Numbered from the stretch's first letter, positions 52,930 to 63,317 are shown. The stretch is 64,000 nt of DNA from Branchipolynoe longqiensis (GCA_030323885.1 CM059193.1:90955990-91019989), one strand, 5' to 3'. Translations and numbers: made by a program. The notes: generated by a model from the letters alone, not told the origin.

Positions 52930-54170
52930 TTTGTTACTATGGGGTATGTGTTGAAATAAAACTTCCACTATACTACTACATACTTACGTCTCTGACTCAA
53001 TTTGTTGATACATCTTTTTCAACCTTACTTTTTTTACGCTTCCAATAGTAGGTGGTAACAATATCTTGTTACAAAATATAATTACAATATATCACCGACA
53101 CATACAGGTACTAAACAAAGGCCAACCTAACGTTACCCTGTTAAGAAGGTAAAGGTATTATTTTTGCAAACACACGTAGTTAATGGTGAGACATGGTCCA
53201 ATTCCGCCCTATACTTTATATATAACTTAAAGCTGGATACTCCCATGCGATCGGATAGTTTGTGTAACTAAACATTTATGAACGTTTCACGTCACACAGC
53301 TTATTGCCAGAGTAAGCACTTAGTAAACAACCATCAGACTGCCAAACTTTAATGATTAAAACAAGTTCCCCATTTTAATAAAGACAACACAAACAAGGAT
53401 AACAATAGGCCCCCCCAACATTATCCTAAATGTATACAGTGTTAACATCAACTACGATATTAATATATATAAGGAAGGGTATTCTTCCGTATTATGTGTG
53501 GTCGACTGTAATGTATGTGGCTGATAGGTGCACAATCGCTAACAAATTTTAACAACCTTTCCCACCATTTGAGACGTTGACTTAGCTAATGTTGATCAAA
53601 ATATCATCCACCAAGGAACGCACGTACAAAGAAGTTGTCCAAAAAAGAAAATTCAAAAACGTTTGTGTCCCACGATACAGACTACAAAACTTATATACCA
53701 TACATTGTTGGAACGGACGGTGAATGGCAGCAGAGGCACAGCAAGACCAAGAACATCATGGTTTAGAAATATTGAAACGTGGCCAGGTTTGATGTATTCA
53801 CTGTTTCAGAACACCACACCATCGGGACAAGTGATGACCCATTCCATCGCACCCATCCCTAGCGGAGGCAACTATTAATTGATTGAAATGGATATGGGTG
53901 GGGGAAAATAATTTATCCTACCAACTGAGTTGAATGAATTCACATGTAACCTCCCCAGTCTATACATTATATGACACGGAAAACATACATCACATGTACC
54001 AGGTAACAATAAAAACCAAACAAGTTAACTAGGGTGCGGTATCAACAGATATTTGTACCTTTTATTACAGTATCTCCAATTATCCATTCTTCTTGGTAAC
54101 ACAATGCTGAGTACATTTCATGTAAAATGGCACAAACTACAGTACAATAACAGGAGAGTCCAAATAAATA
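52930..54170. other. Inter-gene part of the Harbinger element
   Basis: AT-rich, without a supported frame or repeat. Lies between the convergent 3' ends of the two Harbinger genes. Confidence 0.45.
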
Positions 54171-54171
54171 A

Positions 54172-55366
54172 CTATATCATAGTGTTCTGCCATGCCACCG
54201 CACCCGCAGGGGAGTTAATCCAGTCCTTTATTAGATTACGCTGCTCCTTTCCTGCCCTCGATCCAGTGTTCATGGGGCGTAGGGGATCTTGCAATTCAGG
54301 CAGGTTCTCACCATCCCTCCATTGTCCGGGGATCAGGGTGTGGTCATCAACATCCTCCCCGTCCAGCTGCTGGTTCTGCAGGCCCGGATATCGCATCCTC
54401 ATCATGTTGTGGAGCACGATGCAAGCCGTCACCATTAACTTCACGGTGGAGGGATGGTGCTGCATGGTGGTGAGGAGAACCTGGAATCTGTTGGCCAGCA
54501 CACCAAAAGCATTTTCAACTACATGCCTAGCCCGCGAAATGCGGTAATTGAAAATCCGTTGTTCATTATCCTTTCCCCTCCGGCTATACGGTTTCATCAT
54601 TGTCGGCCGTAGGCCAAACGCATCGTCCCCGATAATGAAGTATGGTACTGCCTTCTCCCCCACCACGAGAGGTTCGCTGGCAGGCAACCCCAAACTACCA
54701 TCTTCCAGTTGCGCCTTAAGCTCAGAGGCATTGAACACTTAGGCGTTAGATGCGGAACCGGTGCCACCAACATCTGCCCAAATGAATTTGTAATCGGCAT
54801 CCACCAGCGCAAGCAGAACGATTGAGTAGAACCCTTTGTAATGGTAGTAAAGGGATCCGGTGTTTGGGGGACAGCGGCAGGCGATATGTTTTCCATCAAC
54901 GGCGCCGCAAGTGTGTGGGAAGTTCCACCTCGCCATGAAATTGTCCGAGATGGCATGCCATCCATCTGGGGTGGTGGGGCATGTCATGGTGTCGTCGATG
55001 TATTCGGCGATAATCGCTGTACACACCTCGCGCACAATGATGGATTGGGTGTTGTGGTTCACGGAACGATGTGTGTTGTTTGGTGATGTGGGGACCGACT
55101 CTCTCTAGGATGTCGTCAAACATCTGTGGCGGCATGCACATGAAGTTTATGAAAGCTGCTGTATCCTCATTCCTCAGTTCCACCATAAGCTGGTGATAGA
55201 GACCAAACTTTCGGTGCCTCCGGATCCATCCCCTGATCCACTTTCGGGTAGGTCGACGTATGCCCCTTCTTCTCAGATGGTACAGTAGTAGTTCGCTCAC
55301 GTGATGGTGATGTAGCAAAATGGCTAGTTGGTCGTCGCCAAGCTGTTTTCCTGAGACCTCCATCAC
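54172..55366 (-). pseudogene. PIF-Harbinger DDE transposase, one frameshift and one stop
   Basis: About 398 codons on the minus strand, normal length for the family, start ATG at 55,363-55,361. N-terminal helical part (RRRGIRRPTRKWIRGWIRRH, then MCMPPQMFDDILERVGPHI) in one frame; at about 55,065 a frameshift leads to the nuclease core: GAVDGKHIACRCPP (first Asp), LALVDADYKFIWADVG (second Asp), a premature TAA at 54,739-54,741 in the spot usually read as S-x-A-x-V/I-F-N, then LPFLVVGE-like, and RARHVVENAFGVLANRF (Glu). The D-D-E triad is thus kept. It cuts and rejoins ends at TWA sites in the nucleus, with the MADF/Myb partner. Convergent with the partner gene. Confidence 0.92.
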
Positions 55367-55439
55367 CTTCGTAGACCTGAACTGTTGTGGTCAAACCTGG
55401 AAATCACTACCTTTATTTACTCAAACCCAAAACGCTGGT

Positions 55440-56328
55440 GGAATGCTCGCAGAATGCCCAGGGCACGTTACGAGCACGCCAACGGCGCGCCACACATGCC
55501 AGCAGCGCGCCACACAAGCCGTGAAAACGTCACAACACGCCAACAAACCGTCACACTGCGTTACCAATATGCCACCAACTGCCACCAATACGTCGACCCC
55601 CAACACGAAAACATGTGGCCAACACGTCCCCACACCCTAGCAACACTTGCAGACGCGCCAACAACCCATCACAACACGCCAGCAACATGCTAAGAACTGT
55701 CAAGAACACGTCCACACCCGCCATCAACATGTCCACACGCAAAAACAACACCTATGCACGCACCACCAACACGCCACGAAACGCCAGCAACACATACACA
55801 GGTGCCAGCAACCTGTACACAACTGCCATCAACACATCCACACGTGCCAGCAACACGTCCAATGTGTCATGCAACGCTGGCGCTACGCCAATAGGTCGTT
55901 CAGTACACGTCTGTGACACGTTACCGACGCGTTGCCGGCTCGTTCGCAGTTTGCTGAAAAATCACCAGCGTTCAACAATGTTGCTCAACATGCCTCGAGC
56001 GCGCCGGCAATGCGGTGTTAACGTTGTTCCACATCCTGGCAATGCGCCGCTAACGCGCCATCCAACACATTGGCGTGCGTGGCCGCGCGTCGAAAGTTTT
56101 GTGCAAGCACAAAACCTCGACGCGGCCCAATGCGTGCCAATGTGTTGGTCAAAACGTTGGTCGCGCTCAACGTGTACCGATGTGTACCGACTTGTCACTA
56201 ACGCGTTGATAACGCCCCGTTAACGCGTCACAACGGGTCACGACGGGTCCCGACGTTTCGCCCAAAATGGCAACACGTCGCCATGCGTTGAAGCGCGTTC
56301 GTGAGAAGCGTCGTAGTGGACAGGGCCT
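55440..56328. promoter_or_regulatory. Harbinger right subterminal repeats and terminus
   Basis: Dozens of degenerate CGCCAACA-, ACACGCCAGCAACA- and CCACACGCC-type motifs (55,440-55,900), then GTTAACGCGTCACAACGGGT-type sequence, ending in CGTCGTAGTGGACAGGGCCT at 56,328 and TAA. Motifs are inverse to those at 48.87-49.1 kb. Confidence 0.6.
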
Positions 56329-56342
56329 TAAGAGAGACACCT

Positions 56343-57158
56343 GGGGCCATATGCATGTGTCCGTGTTAGCCCTGCGAAGCTGGGTTTCGGCAGGTTTACC
56401 GGGTTAGCGGCGATAACTCCATATGTATGTGTCGGCTTTAGACAAACACCGCAAGTTTAAAGGCATCTACGCTAACCCCAACTCATCTCAAGTTTAAAAT
56501 CGATGTTAGGGACCGATTATGCCCAAATCTATTCAATGCGATCATATTTAACAGAATTACATACGCAATAAGTGAAATTTAATCAAATTAACACTAAAAT
56601 CGAACCGTTATTAAGGCATAATGCCGCATTGGCGGTGTTATGCACATTGTCGAATCAACAAATGTAAAGTAAACAAATCGCCGCCGCAGCGACGTCGATA
56701 TCCATACTGCCAGAACGGCGCCGCATCGGTGGCAATATATTGGGCCCAAATATATTCAATGCGATCATATTTAACAGAATTACATACGCAATAAGTGAAA
56801 TTTCATGAAATTAACCCTAAAATCAAACTGATATTAACGCAGCCGCCGTATTGACTGTGTAATTCATATTTTCAAATCGACGAATGTAAACTAAACAAAT
56901 AGCGTTGCTCGCCGGGAACAGGCTCACCATTAAGAAGGCTGCTGGTTCCTGGCCGCCGATATTGTCAAATAGCGGTGCTCACCGGGTACAGGCTTAGAGG
57001 GGCCCCCCCAAGTTGCTAAATACCTAATATGTTAACTAACCCAGCTGCGCTTTGGACACATACATACCCCATGACACATCTGGAACACCGGCATTACATA
57101 ACCCGGGACCCGCCATTAACACCGGAGCCGATAAAAAGTTGCTCATACATATGGCCCC
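56343..57158. mobile_element. GGGCC-ended MITE, copy B (816 bp)
   Basis: Ends are 'GGGGCCATATGCATGTGTCC' and 'GCTCATACATATGGCCCC'. Core 'CATATTTAACAGAATTACAT' occurs twice in direct order (56,547 and 56,766). It starts only 14 bp after the Harbinger right end. Confidence 0.85.
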
Positions 57159-57239
57159 TGGTGAGTGACTTGGCAAATGGCCAAGGCAGAACTGGTGCGT
57201 CCAATATGGAGGATCGATGGCAACCAATGGTGTTTCCCT

Positions 57240-57470
57240 GTGTGAAGGAATAATATTGTTCCCTCCGATTCCTGATCTCTGACAATATTGTGGTGGGGGT
57301 GATGAAAATGGGAAATATTGCACCTAGAGCAGGACTCGAACCCACATCTCTTTGCATTCTGGGCCGGTGCGCTAACCATTACACCACCTAGGCTCGCTGA
57401 TATGAACACACTACACATGCCTACCTGTATATGTGGTTACTTGCCTGAGAGGTCAGTGCAGACTACTATA
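57240..57470 (-). mobile_element. SINE family B, minus orientation
   Basis: Inverted order: 'GAAAATGGGAAATATTGC', box B complement 'GGACTCGAACCCACATC', box A complement 'GCTAACCATTACACCACCTA', 'ACTTGCCTGAGAGGTCAGTG'. Head-to-head with the next plus copy. Confidence 0.83.
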
Positions 57471-57474
57471 ATAT

Positions 57475-57770
57475 CGTACTAGTATAGTAGTCTGCACTGA
57501 TCTCTCAGGCAAGGGTGGGTCTCAATAGGGTGGTGAGATCATGGAGCCTAGGTGGTGTAATGGTTATCATACTTGCCAGGAATGCAAGAGATGTGGATCC
57601 GATTCCCACTCTAGGCACAATATTTTTAATTTTCATTATTCCCATGACATCAATGCCGTGACCAGGATCCTGTAGAAGCTATGCACTGTGCGGTTGTTGA
57701 ACCTAGATATGTATCTGTCAGTTCAGTGCCTGTATTTATGCAATTATAAGTATTGAAACAACTTATGTAT
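57475..57770 (+). mobile_element. SINE family B, first of a tandem pair
   Basis: 'GTCTGCACTGATCTCTCAGG', 'AGCCTAGGTGGTGTAATGGT', box B 'GTGGATCCGATTCCCAC', tail 'TTTTTAATTTTCATTATTCC', 'ATGCACTGTGCGGTTGTTGA'. Confidence 0.83.
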
Positions 57771-57774
57771 TTAA

Positions 57775-57965
57775 ACCAATTTAAAAGACTTCCAGGGGGA
57801 CAAGTGTAGTAGTCTGCACTGACCTCTCGGGAAAGGAGCCGCATACACAGGTAGGTGTGGATAGGGTGATGGTACTTAGGGAGGCTAGGTCATGTAATGG
57901 TTAGGACACTAGCCCGGAATTCAAGAGATGTGGGTTCGATTCCCTCTCTAGGCGCAATCTTTCCC
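57775..57965 (+). mobile_element. SINE family B, second of a tandem pair
   Basis: 'AGTCTGCACTGACCTCTCGG', box A 'GGCTAGGTCATGTAATGGTT', box B 'GTGGGTTCGATTCCCTCTC'. The head ends GCGCAATCTTTCCCA. Confidence 0.83.
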
Positions 57966-58365
57966 ACGCAACAGCAGAATGAAACTGTTGGGTATGGGAG
58001 GCAATGTTATACTGGTATGGCTGGTATAACATTGCCGCTTTGAATTCCCCACATTCAATACCTGACACACAAACCCTCGATCCTGCCATGACTCGATTTG
58101 TTTGTAATTTGGGACGGTGATTTTACATCATGTTTACACTGAGGCACACTCTCCCTGCAAATGTTTGGTTATGTAAACAGACAATTTTAACAAAAATGGG
58201 ACGTTGTGCTGAAAGGCATTTGACTCTACTAAACAGAACCGGGGCGTTTTTTTTAATGGCGGGAGGGTGGGTGGGTGGTAGTAAAGTACTCGCATATTAT
58301 TGTCGCTGGGTGCAGCTTCATTGCGAAGTGTTATTGTCCCCCCAGCAACGTTATTCAGGTACAAT
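57966..58365. other. Spacer, nothing recognised
   Basis: Mixed composition with a small hairpin around GGCAATGTTATACTGGTATG/CTGGTATAACATTGCC at 57,992-58,034. Short frames on both strands have no recognised content. Confidence 0.4.
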
Positions 58366-58369
58366 ATTG

Positions 58370-58775
58370 TCGGGCAGAGAGGAGAGAGGAGAGATGGGGG
58401 AGGAGCTGGATGGGAAGAGGATGGGAGAGGGAGGGGAAGGATGGGGAGGGGATGGGAGGGGGAGGGGGAAGGGTGCAGCAGAATGGGGGAGGGGGAGATG
58501 GAGGGAAAGGGGGAGGGAGAAGGGGAGGGGGAACGGGGAAATGGAGGCGGAAAGAGGGAAGAGGAAGAAGGAGGGAGAAGGAGAACGTGGGAAAGCAGAG
58601 ATATGGGGAAGGGAGCAGGGGAAAATGGAGTGGAAGTGGAGGAGGAAGGGGAGATATAGGAGAGAAGGGGGAAGATGGAGGGGGAAAGGGGGAAGGGGGA
58701 AGGGGGAAGGGGGAAAGGGGAAGGGGGAAGGGGGAAGGGGGAAGGGGGAAGGGGGAAGAGGAAGGGGGAAGGGTG
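58370..58775. repeat. GGGGGAA-type purine minisatellite
   Basis: GGAGAGGAGAGATGGGGGAG passes into near-regular GGGGGAA units at 58,680-58,770. Almost pure purine on +. Lys/Glu/Gly frames are artefacts. Confidence 0.93.
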
Positions 58776-59080
58776 GTGATGTTTGTTTGTTTGTTGTTGT
58801 TTTACGTCCTAGCAACATCTAAGGTCAGATCAGGACGGGTACCGACTTGTTACAGTGCGCACTCATGGCGACTTTATAGTGCTGTCCCACTGGGAAACCA
58901 GGCTGCCATCATCTGGTATCCCACTCAGTCACATTATCCTGACAATGAGCACACCAATCCTTGCCCTGTCCTAATAATGCCGAGTGCCTCGCTAGGAAGC
59001 GACAAGTATCAATTTTTAAGTCATTGGTTTGACTCAACCAAGGTTCGAAACCACGACCCCACGATCTACCAGCCCGGGAT
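58776..59080 (-). mobile_element. SINE family A, minus orientation, head truncated
   Basis: Starts 'GTTTGTTTGTTGTTGTTTTA' and reads through the standard body to 'GACTCAACCAAGGTTCGAAA' and 'CGATCTACCAGCCCGGGA'. Joined to a family-B head at 59,085. Confidence 0.88.
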
Positions 59081-59084
59081 ACGG

Positions 59085-59185
59085 ATGACATCAGGGAGCT
59101 TGGGTGGTGTGATAGCTAGCACACTAGCCCGGAATGCAATAGGTTTAGGTTCAATTCCCACTCTAGGCACACTATTTCCCACTGG
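59085..59185 (+). mobile_element. SINE family B head
   Basis: 'ATGACATCAGGGAGCTTGGG', box A 'GGTGGTGTGATAGCTAGCAC', box B 'TAGGTTCAATTCCCACTCTA', 'CACACTATTTCCCACT'. Confidence 0.78.
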
Positions 59186-59189
59186 AAGC

Positions 59190-60805
59190 TATCGATTCAA
59201 CTTCTAATGTCTATTTATTTAAATGACTGTCTATTCATTTAATGTCGATTAATTTCCTTATCATGTTAGCAGTTAGTTGCTAGCCTTAATTATGTTAGTT
59301 TTGTTGGTGTCAGATTTGCGACATGTTGGTATATACTTACCTGCCTCATGCGCTAGTGTTAGCAGGGGTACTCAGTTTACGCTGTGACTTTGTAAGGTCG
59401 GGGTATGAGGTCATTTGAAGAATTGTTAGGATTTAGGTCTTCAATGACGGTTGTGAGTGCACACAGACTATATCAGACGACCTCACAGCCTTTGTTCTTA
59501 GAAAATTACCTCTAGCCCTTTCATTGTCATTTTCGGTTCGCGGTATTAGGAAACACATGCATCACACGGTTAATAATATGCACATAATGTGGTATACATT
59601 CCGTAAGATGACCCACAGCCATATTCATAATCAGAACCACCATGACACAGATAGCAATGACTGCTGATGCATTGTGGGAAGCAGCATGGTTGCCCAAAAT
59701 AACCACCATCGTAGTGAGTTATTGGGGTTTTAGATCCTATCACCGAGACTGCGGTGCACAGTGGGGTTACAGTGTAAATATAAATAATGGGTAAGGATAT
59801 GTGCGTGTGTGGGGGGGGGGGGGTCTTTTGTCTTAGCGACGCAGGAGGTCATTGTTATGATGGGTACAGACAATGTCTCTGTGGGGTCTTTTTTCTTAGC
59901 AACACATTGTACAGTCCACGGCTGGAATCTGTGGTTTGTGTATGCAGGCTATAGTGACATCAATACAGGCAAACCGTGAAAGGAAGAGTATAAAGAGTGA
60001 ACACAGAGAGAGAGCCAAGCCCTCGGGTTTATTATTATATAGTGGTACATGGATCTGGTATGGCATATCACCTGACCGTTTTCTCCAATGAGAATCAAGC
60101 ATCTACAGCTCTACCAATGAACATCAAGCATCCCTGTGTCCCCATGGTTACAGTGATCTGCCCACCACCACCAAGCAGCGTGTCCCCTTTGGTCACCACC
60201 TGCCCTGAGCTGAGTGTGTGGTGATCCGTGACTAGCAGAGGGGGGAGGGGGTAGTGGGTAGAGCTCCAAGTGCCCCTTACACACTATCCTACTAGCACCA
60301 CAATGTCTATTTACAATGAGTAAAGTACCACCAGGAACTACATAAACACATTCATGCACCTGGCCCTGTATACCTTTTTCACAAGTAGAACATTTGCATT
60401 CCCCCACCAATGCGTTTTATCGGAATATTTTACAACATGATGTCATTTTAGGATGAGTACAGATTTCCGAATCATACTGGCTTTATTGTACTCCGTGGCA
60501 GGAATGGAGATGAACAATAACAATGTTGGTGCAGCTGATAATGATAGGCAAATAAAACAGTCCTAACACACAATCAAAGTTTATCGCCCTCTGGAATGTT
60601 GTCTGATTGGAGTCTCGAATTAATAGCATTTGATGCTGTACATGAAGCCTAGATGCTCGTCCATTTATAAAGTCTTTGCCACTTATAGATATAAGGAGAT
60701 ACTCAGGCAATTTAATAGAGCCTATTGCTGCTAAAGCCTATTGATTTTAATATGTTATAATTTCAACGTTTCCAAAGTTAGCCATTTAGGATACAAGTTA
60801 CTTCC
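59190..60805. other. Unique-looking DNA, no gene supported
   Basis: 1.6 kb of ordinary composition with a G run at 59,811-59,823 and a short direct repeat 'GGGGTCTTTT(G/T)TCTTAGC' at 59,820 and 59,883. Frames of 60-100 codons on both strands have no recognised motif. Host intergenic or intronic DNA is possible. Confidence 0.45.
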
Positions 60806-60811
60806 ACTTAA

Positions 60812-61156
60812 AGGTGCATAGACCGATGGTTTTGAGTTTCTGTCATTTTCTGAGATAAAGATATTATGTTGTTCATTATAATCTACCTTACTTTAGCTTG
60901 AAGTCTCTTTATTTTAAATCGCTAACTTTTGAGATATTTGAAATGGAAGCGTGCTAAATTAATTTTGGCAAGCTTGCCAAAACTCCAACGCCATAGGCTT
61001 CTGCAGCAACATGTTCTATTAATTGACTCTGCATCCCCTTATATGTGATGACACATGCTTAATAAGTGTACCAGCATTTAACGTAGATATGTAGAATCAA
61101 ATCTAGATAATTGTTTTGGTTTTGAAAATTGTATGTTTTCATCGGACTATGCAGCT
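60812..61156. mobile_element. TTAA-flanked MITE, copy 2 (345 bp)
   Basis: AGGTGCATAGACCGATGG at the left and 'CATCGGACTATGCAGCT' at the right form inverted ends. TTAA is duplicated exactly (60,808-60,811 and 61,157-61,160). Interior matches 9,951-10,297 throughout. Confidence 0.9.
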
Positions 61157-61184
61157 TTAAGGTATGGTAGATAGCGATCAACTT

Positions 61185-61550
61185 ACCAGACGGGGTGGCC
61201 GAATGAGTAGAGCGTCCGTCTCCTGTTTTGGGAGATTGGGAGATCCGAAACCATGAGTTTGTGGGTTAAAATCCTGGTCGATTCAAACAAATGACTTAAA
61301 AATTGATACTTGTCGCTTCCTAGCCTGACTCTCAGCATTATTAGGATAGGGCAAGTACCGATTGGCTCAGTCTCAGGATAATATGACTGAGTGGGATATC
61401 AGGTCATGGTGCTGGCGGCCTGGTTTCCCAGTGGGGTAGCACTATAAAGTTGCCATGAGTGCGCACTGTCACACGTGGGTACCCGTCCTGATATGACCTT
61501 AGATGTTGCTATGATGAAAAACAACAACAAACAAAACAACAACAACGACT
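61185..61550 (+). mobile_element. SINE family A, full length
   Basis: Head 'GGGGTGGCCGAATGAGTAGA', box B region 'GGGTTAAAATCCTGGTCGAT', body 'ACTTGTCGCTTCCTAGCCTG', 'TATCAGGTCATGGTGCTGGC', tail AACAACAACAAACAAAAC. Possible flanks (A/G)ACTTA on both sides. Confidence 0.9.
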
Positions 61551-61599
61551 TAATATATTATGTTAACAGTGCCATGAATTCAAATTCATTTAAGGCATT

Positions 61600-62615
61600 T
61601 TGCATTAACACTGGTTCATGTAATCTCAACTGAATGACAATTTGTGTTACTTGAATCTCAACTGAATGACAATTTGTGTTAATGGAATCTCAACCGAATG
61701 ACAAATTGTGTTAATTGAATCTCAACTGAATGACAATTTGTGTTAATTGAATCTCAACTGAATCACAATTTGTGTTAATGGAATTTTGGCTTAATGACAT
61801 TTCATGCTAGTGGAATATGGCCTTTGTGACAGACAGTTCATGTTATTGGAATCTCACCTTTTTAGCATTTTTAGCTAACACAATTCCATTGTATTTACTA
61901 TTAATTGTATCTCAAATTAATAACATCTTAGATTAATGCATTCTCAAGTTAATGGGATTTCATGTTAACGGAATCTTAACTTAATTGAATTCTGTTTTAA
62001 TATAATTTAGGATGAATGACATCTCAAACTTAATGACAATTTAGGTTAATGGAATTTCAATTTAATGGCCGATTGGATTAATGTTATCTCAACTTAATGG
62101 CTGTTTGGGTTAATGTAATGTCAACTTAACGGCCGTTTGGGTTAATGGAATTTCAACTTAATTCGTAAGTTGGGTTAAATATATTCTCAACTTAACAGTA
62201 TTTTGTTTGTTTGTTGTTGTTTTACGTCCTAGGAACATCTAAGTTCATATAAGGATGGGTACCAACTTGTGACAGTGTGCACTCATGGCAACTTTATAGT
62301 GCTGTCCCACTGGGAAACCAGGCCGCCGGCACCATGATCTGATATCCCACTCAGTCACATTATCCTGACACTGAGAACACAAGTCCTTGCCCTATCCTAT
62401 TAATGCCGAGTGCCTGACTAGGAAGTGACAAGTAACAATTTAAAAGTCATTGGTTTGACTCGACCAGGGTTCGAACCCACGACCCCACAATCTACCAGCA
62501 CGGGAGACGGACGCTCTAACTCATTCGGCCATCCCGTCTGGTCGAACAGTATTTCGTGTCAATGGCATCTCGGCTTAAATGCACTTCTCCTCCTAATGGA
62601 ATGTCACCTTAACAC
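61600..62615. repeat. 32-bp minisatellite, interrupted by a SINE
   Basis: Unit 'GAATCTCAACTGAATGACAA' plus TTTGTGTTAATT, 32 bp, regular at 61,650-61,790 and degenerate to 62,193. It resumes at 62,555-62,615 after the SINE. The consensus carries AATTTGTGTTAATG. Confidence 0.88.
62204..62544 (-). mobile_element. SINE family A, full length, with perfect 10-bp target duplication
   Basis: AACAGTATTT on both sides (62,194-62,203 and 62,545-62,554). Minus reading: head 'GACGGGATGGCCGAATGAGT', box B 'GTGGGTTCGAACCCTGGTCG', body, tail AAAACAACAACAAACAAAC. The best reference copy in the window. Confidence 0.95.
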
Positions 62616-62734
62616 ACACAGACAGACCAGTGGCACGGTGTTTGCTCGCTACTTTTTGGCGGGGTGTCTGTTTACCCAGAGTCACGAGTTTGATTTGTTG
62701 GCGGGAGACGTCTGACAACAGAGGATAACGTTCG

Positions 62735-62904
62735 CTCAAGACGCGCGTGAGACTTACTTCCGGTCTGGGCGGAACGCCGTGTATGCCGGATATGACGTGT
62801 GCCGTGTTTCCCCGCTAGAGGGCGCCACGTGCGGATTTCGACACAACCGGAAACGCGTCATCATCGAGCGTCGTCTAGTATACGTGCGGGGGCTCATTGG
62901 CAAA
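62735..62904 (+). promoter_or_regulatory. CpG-rich, promoter-like segment
   Basis: About 25 CpG in 170 bp in a CpG-poor neighbourhood. It has ETS-type ACTTCCGG (62,755-62,762) and CCGGAAAC (62,847-62,854), a CRE-like TGACGT, an E-box CACGTG and no TATA box: a housekeeping-type promoter layout. It leads to an ATG at 62,905. Role inferred from motifs only. Confidence 0.5.
62812..62826 (+). promoter_or_regulatory. CTCF-like site
   Basis: CCGCTAGAGGGCGCC fits the CTCF core consensus (CC-x-C-Y-A-G-R-K-G-G-C-R-S) at nearly every position. It lies in the CpG-rich segment. Confidence 0.55.
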
Positions 62905-62967
62905 ATGTCGTCTGCTCTGGACAATTATGTTGCTTCCACTGACACAATAATGATATGGTTCTATGAG
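62905..62967 (+). CDS. Possible first coding exon of a host gene
   Basis: ATG at 62,905 in the context GGCAAAATGTCG opens MSSALDNYVASTDTIM and, after 21 codons, reaches GAG|GTGTGT, a plausible 5' splice site at 62,967/62,968. The frame stays open to 63,126 (MFYEV... continuing with hydrophobic and Cys-rich residues), so an unspliced 74-codon reading is also possible. No domain is recognisable in so short a piece. The call rests on the CpG-rich segment just upstream, the start and the donor. It could still be a chance frame. Confidence 0.35.
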
Positions 62968-63227
62968 GTGTGTGATGTCTGTGTTTTCTTCATCCCAGAC
63001 ATAACCGTGAATATCGGCAGCTTTTGCTGGAGGTTGTTTTGTATGACGTTGTCTGCTGCGGACGAAAAGTCGTCTGCTGTTTGCCGAATGTCGTCTGATT
63101 CTTTCCGATGTTGTGTGATTGCGTAATGTTATAATAGTAACATCCTGTTTAGCAGAGAGCACTGTTGGATCAAAGTATATCCTATTAATTGCAGACGCCG
63201 GTCTGAAATAAATAGGATGTAGTCACT

Positions 63228-63295
63228 CGCTTCAGTACCGTCCTTGTATGACCTTAGATGCTGCAAGGACGTAAAACCCCAACACTAAACCAACC
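63228..63295 (+). mobile_element. SINE family A tail fragment
   Basis: 'GTACCGTCCTTGTATGACCT' then 'GATGCTGCAAGGACGTAAAA' and CCCCAACACTAAACC: only the 3' end. Confidence 0.75.
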
Positions 63296-63317
63296 CTCTT
63301 CAGCAACATGTTCGATT

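Larger units (their letters stand above)
48800..56328. mobile_element. PIF-Harbinger DNA transposon with two genes (~7.5 kb)
   Basis: A DDE transposase on - and a MADF-like gene on + converge between subterminal GCGTGTTGGTGGC-type arrays. The right terminus (minus reading GGCCCTGTCCACTACGACG) is at 56,328, followed by TAA, and matches the Harbinger MITEs at 21.1 and 24.9 kb. The left terminus is not clear; similarity to the right end is visible only from about 48,835 (TCAACGCAT...). Two-gene structure with transposase plus a Myb/MADF-type protein is the norm for this superfamily. Later insertions: a MITE (50,546-51,267) and a SINE (52,603-52,916). Confidence 0.85.

Noticed and set aside
55421..56223. 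Frames of 70-200 codons in the right end of the Harbinger element
   Set aside because: They follow degenerate CGCCAACA-type subterminal repeats. No domain, and several frames are open on both strands.
57540..57965. Functional tRNA genes from box A/box B matches
   Set aside because: The heads lack a consistent anticodon arm, recur in many diverged copies and carry long SINE bodies. They are SINE heads.
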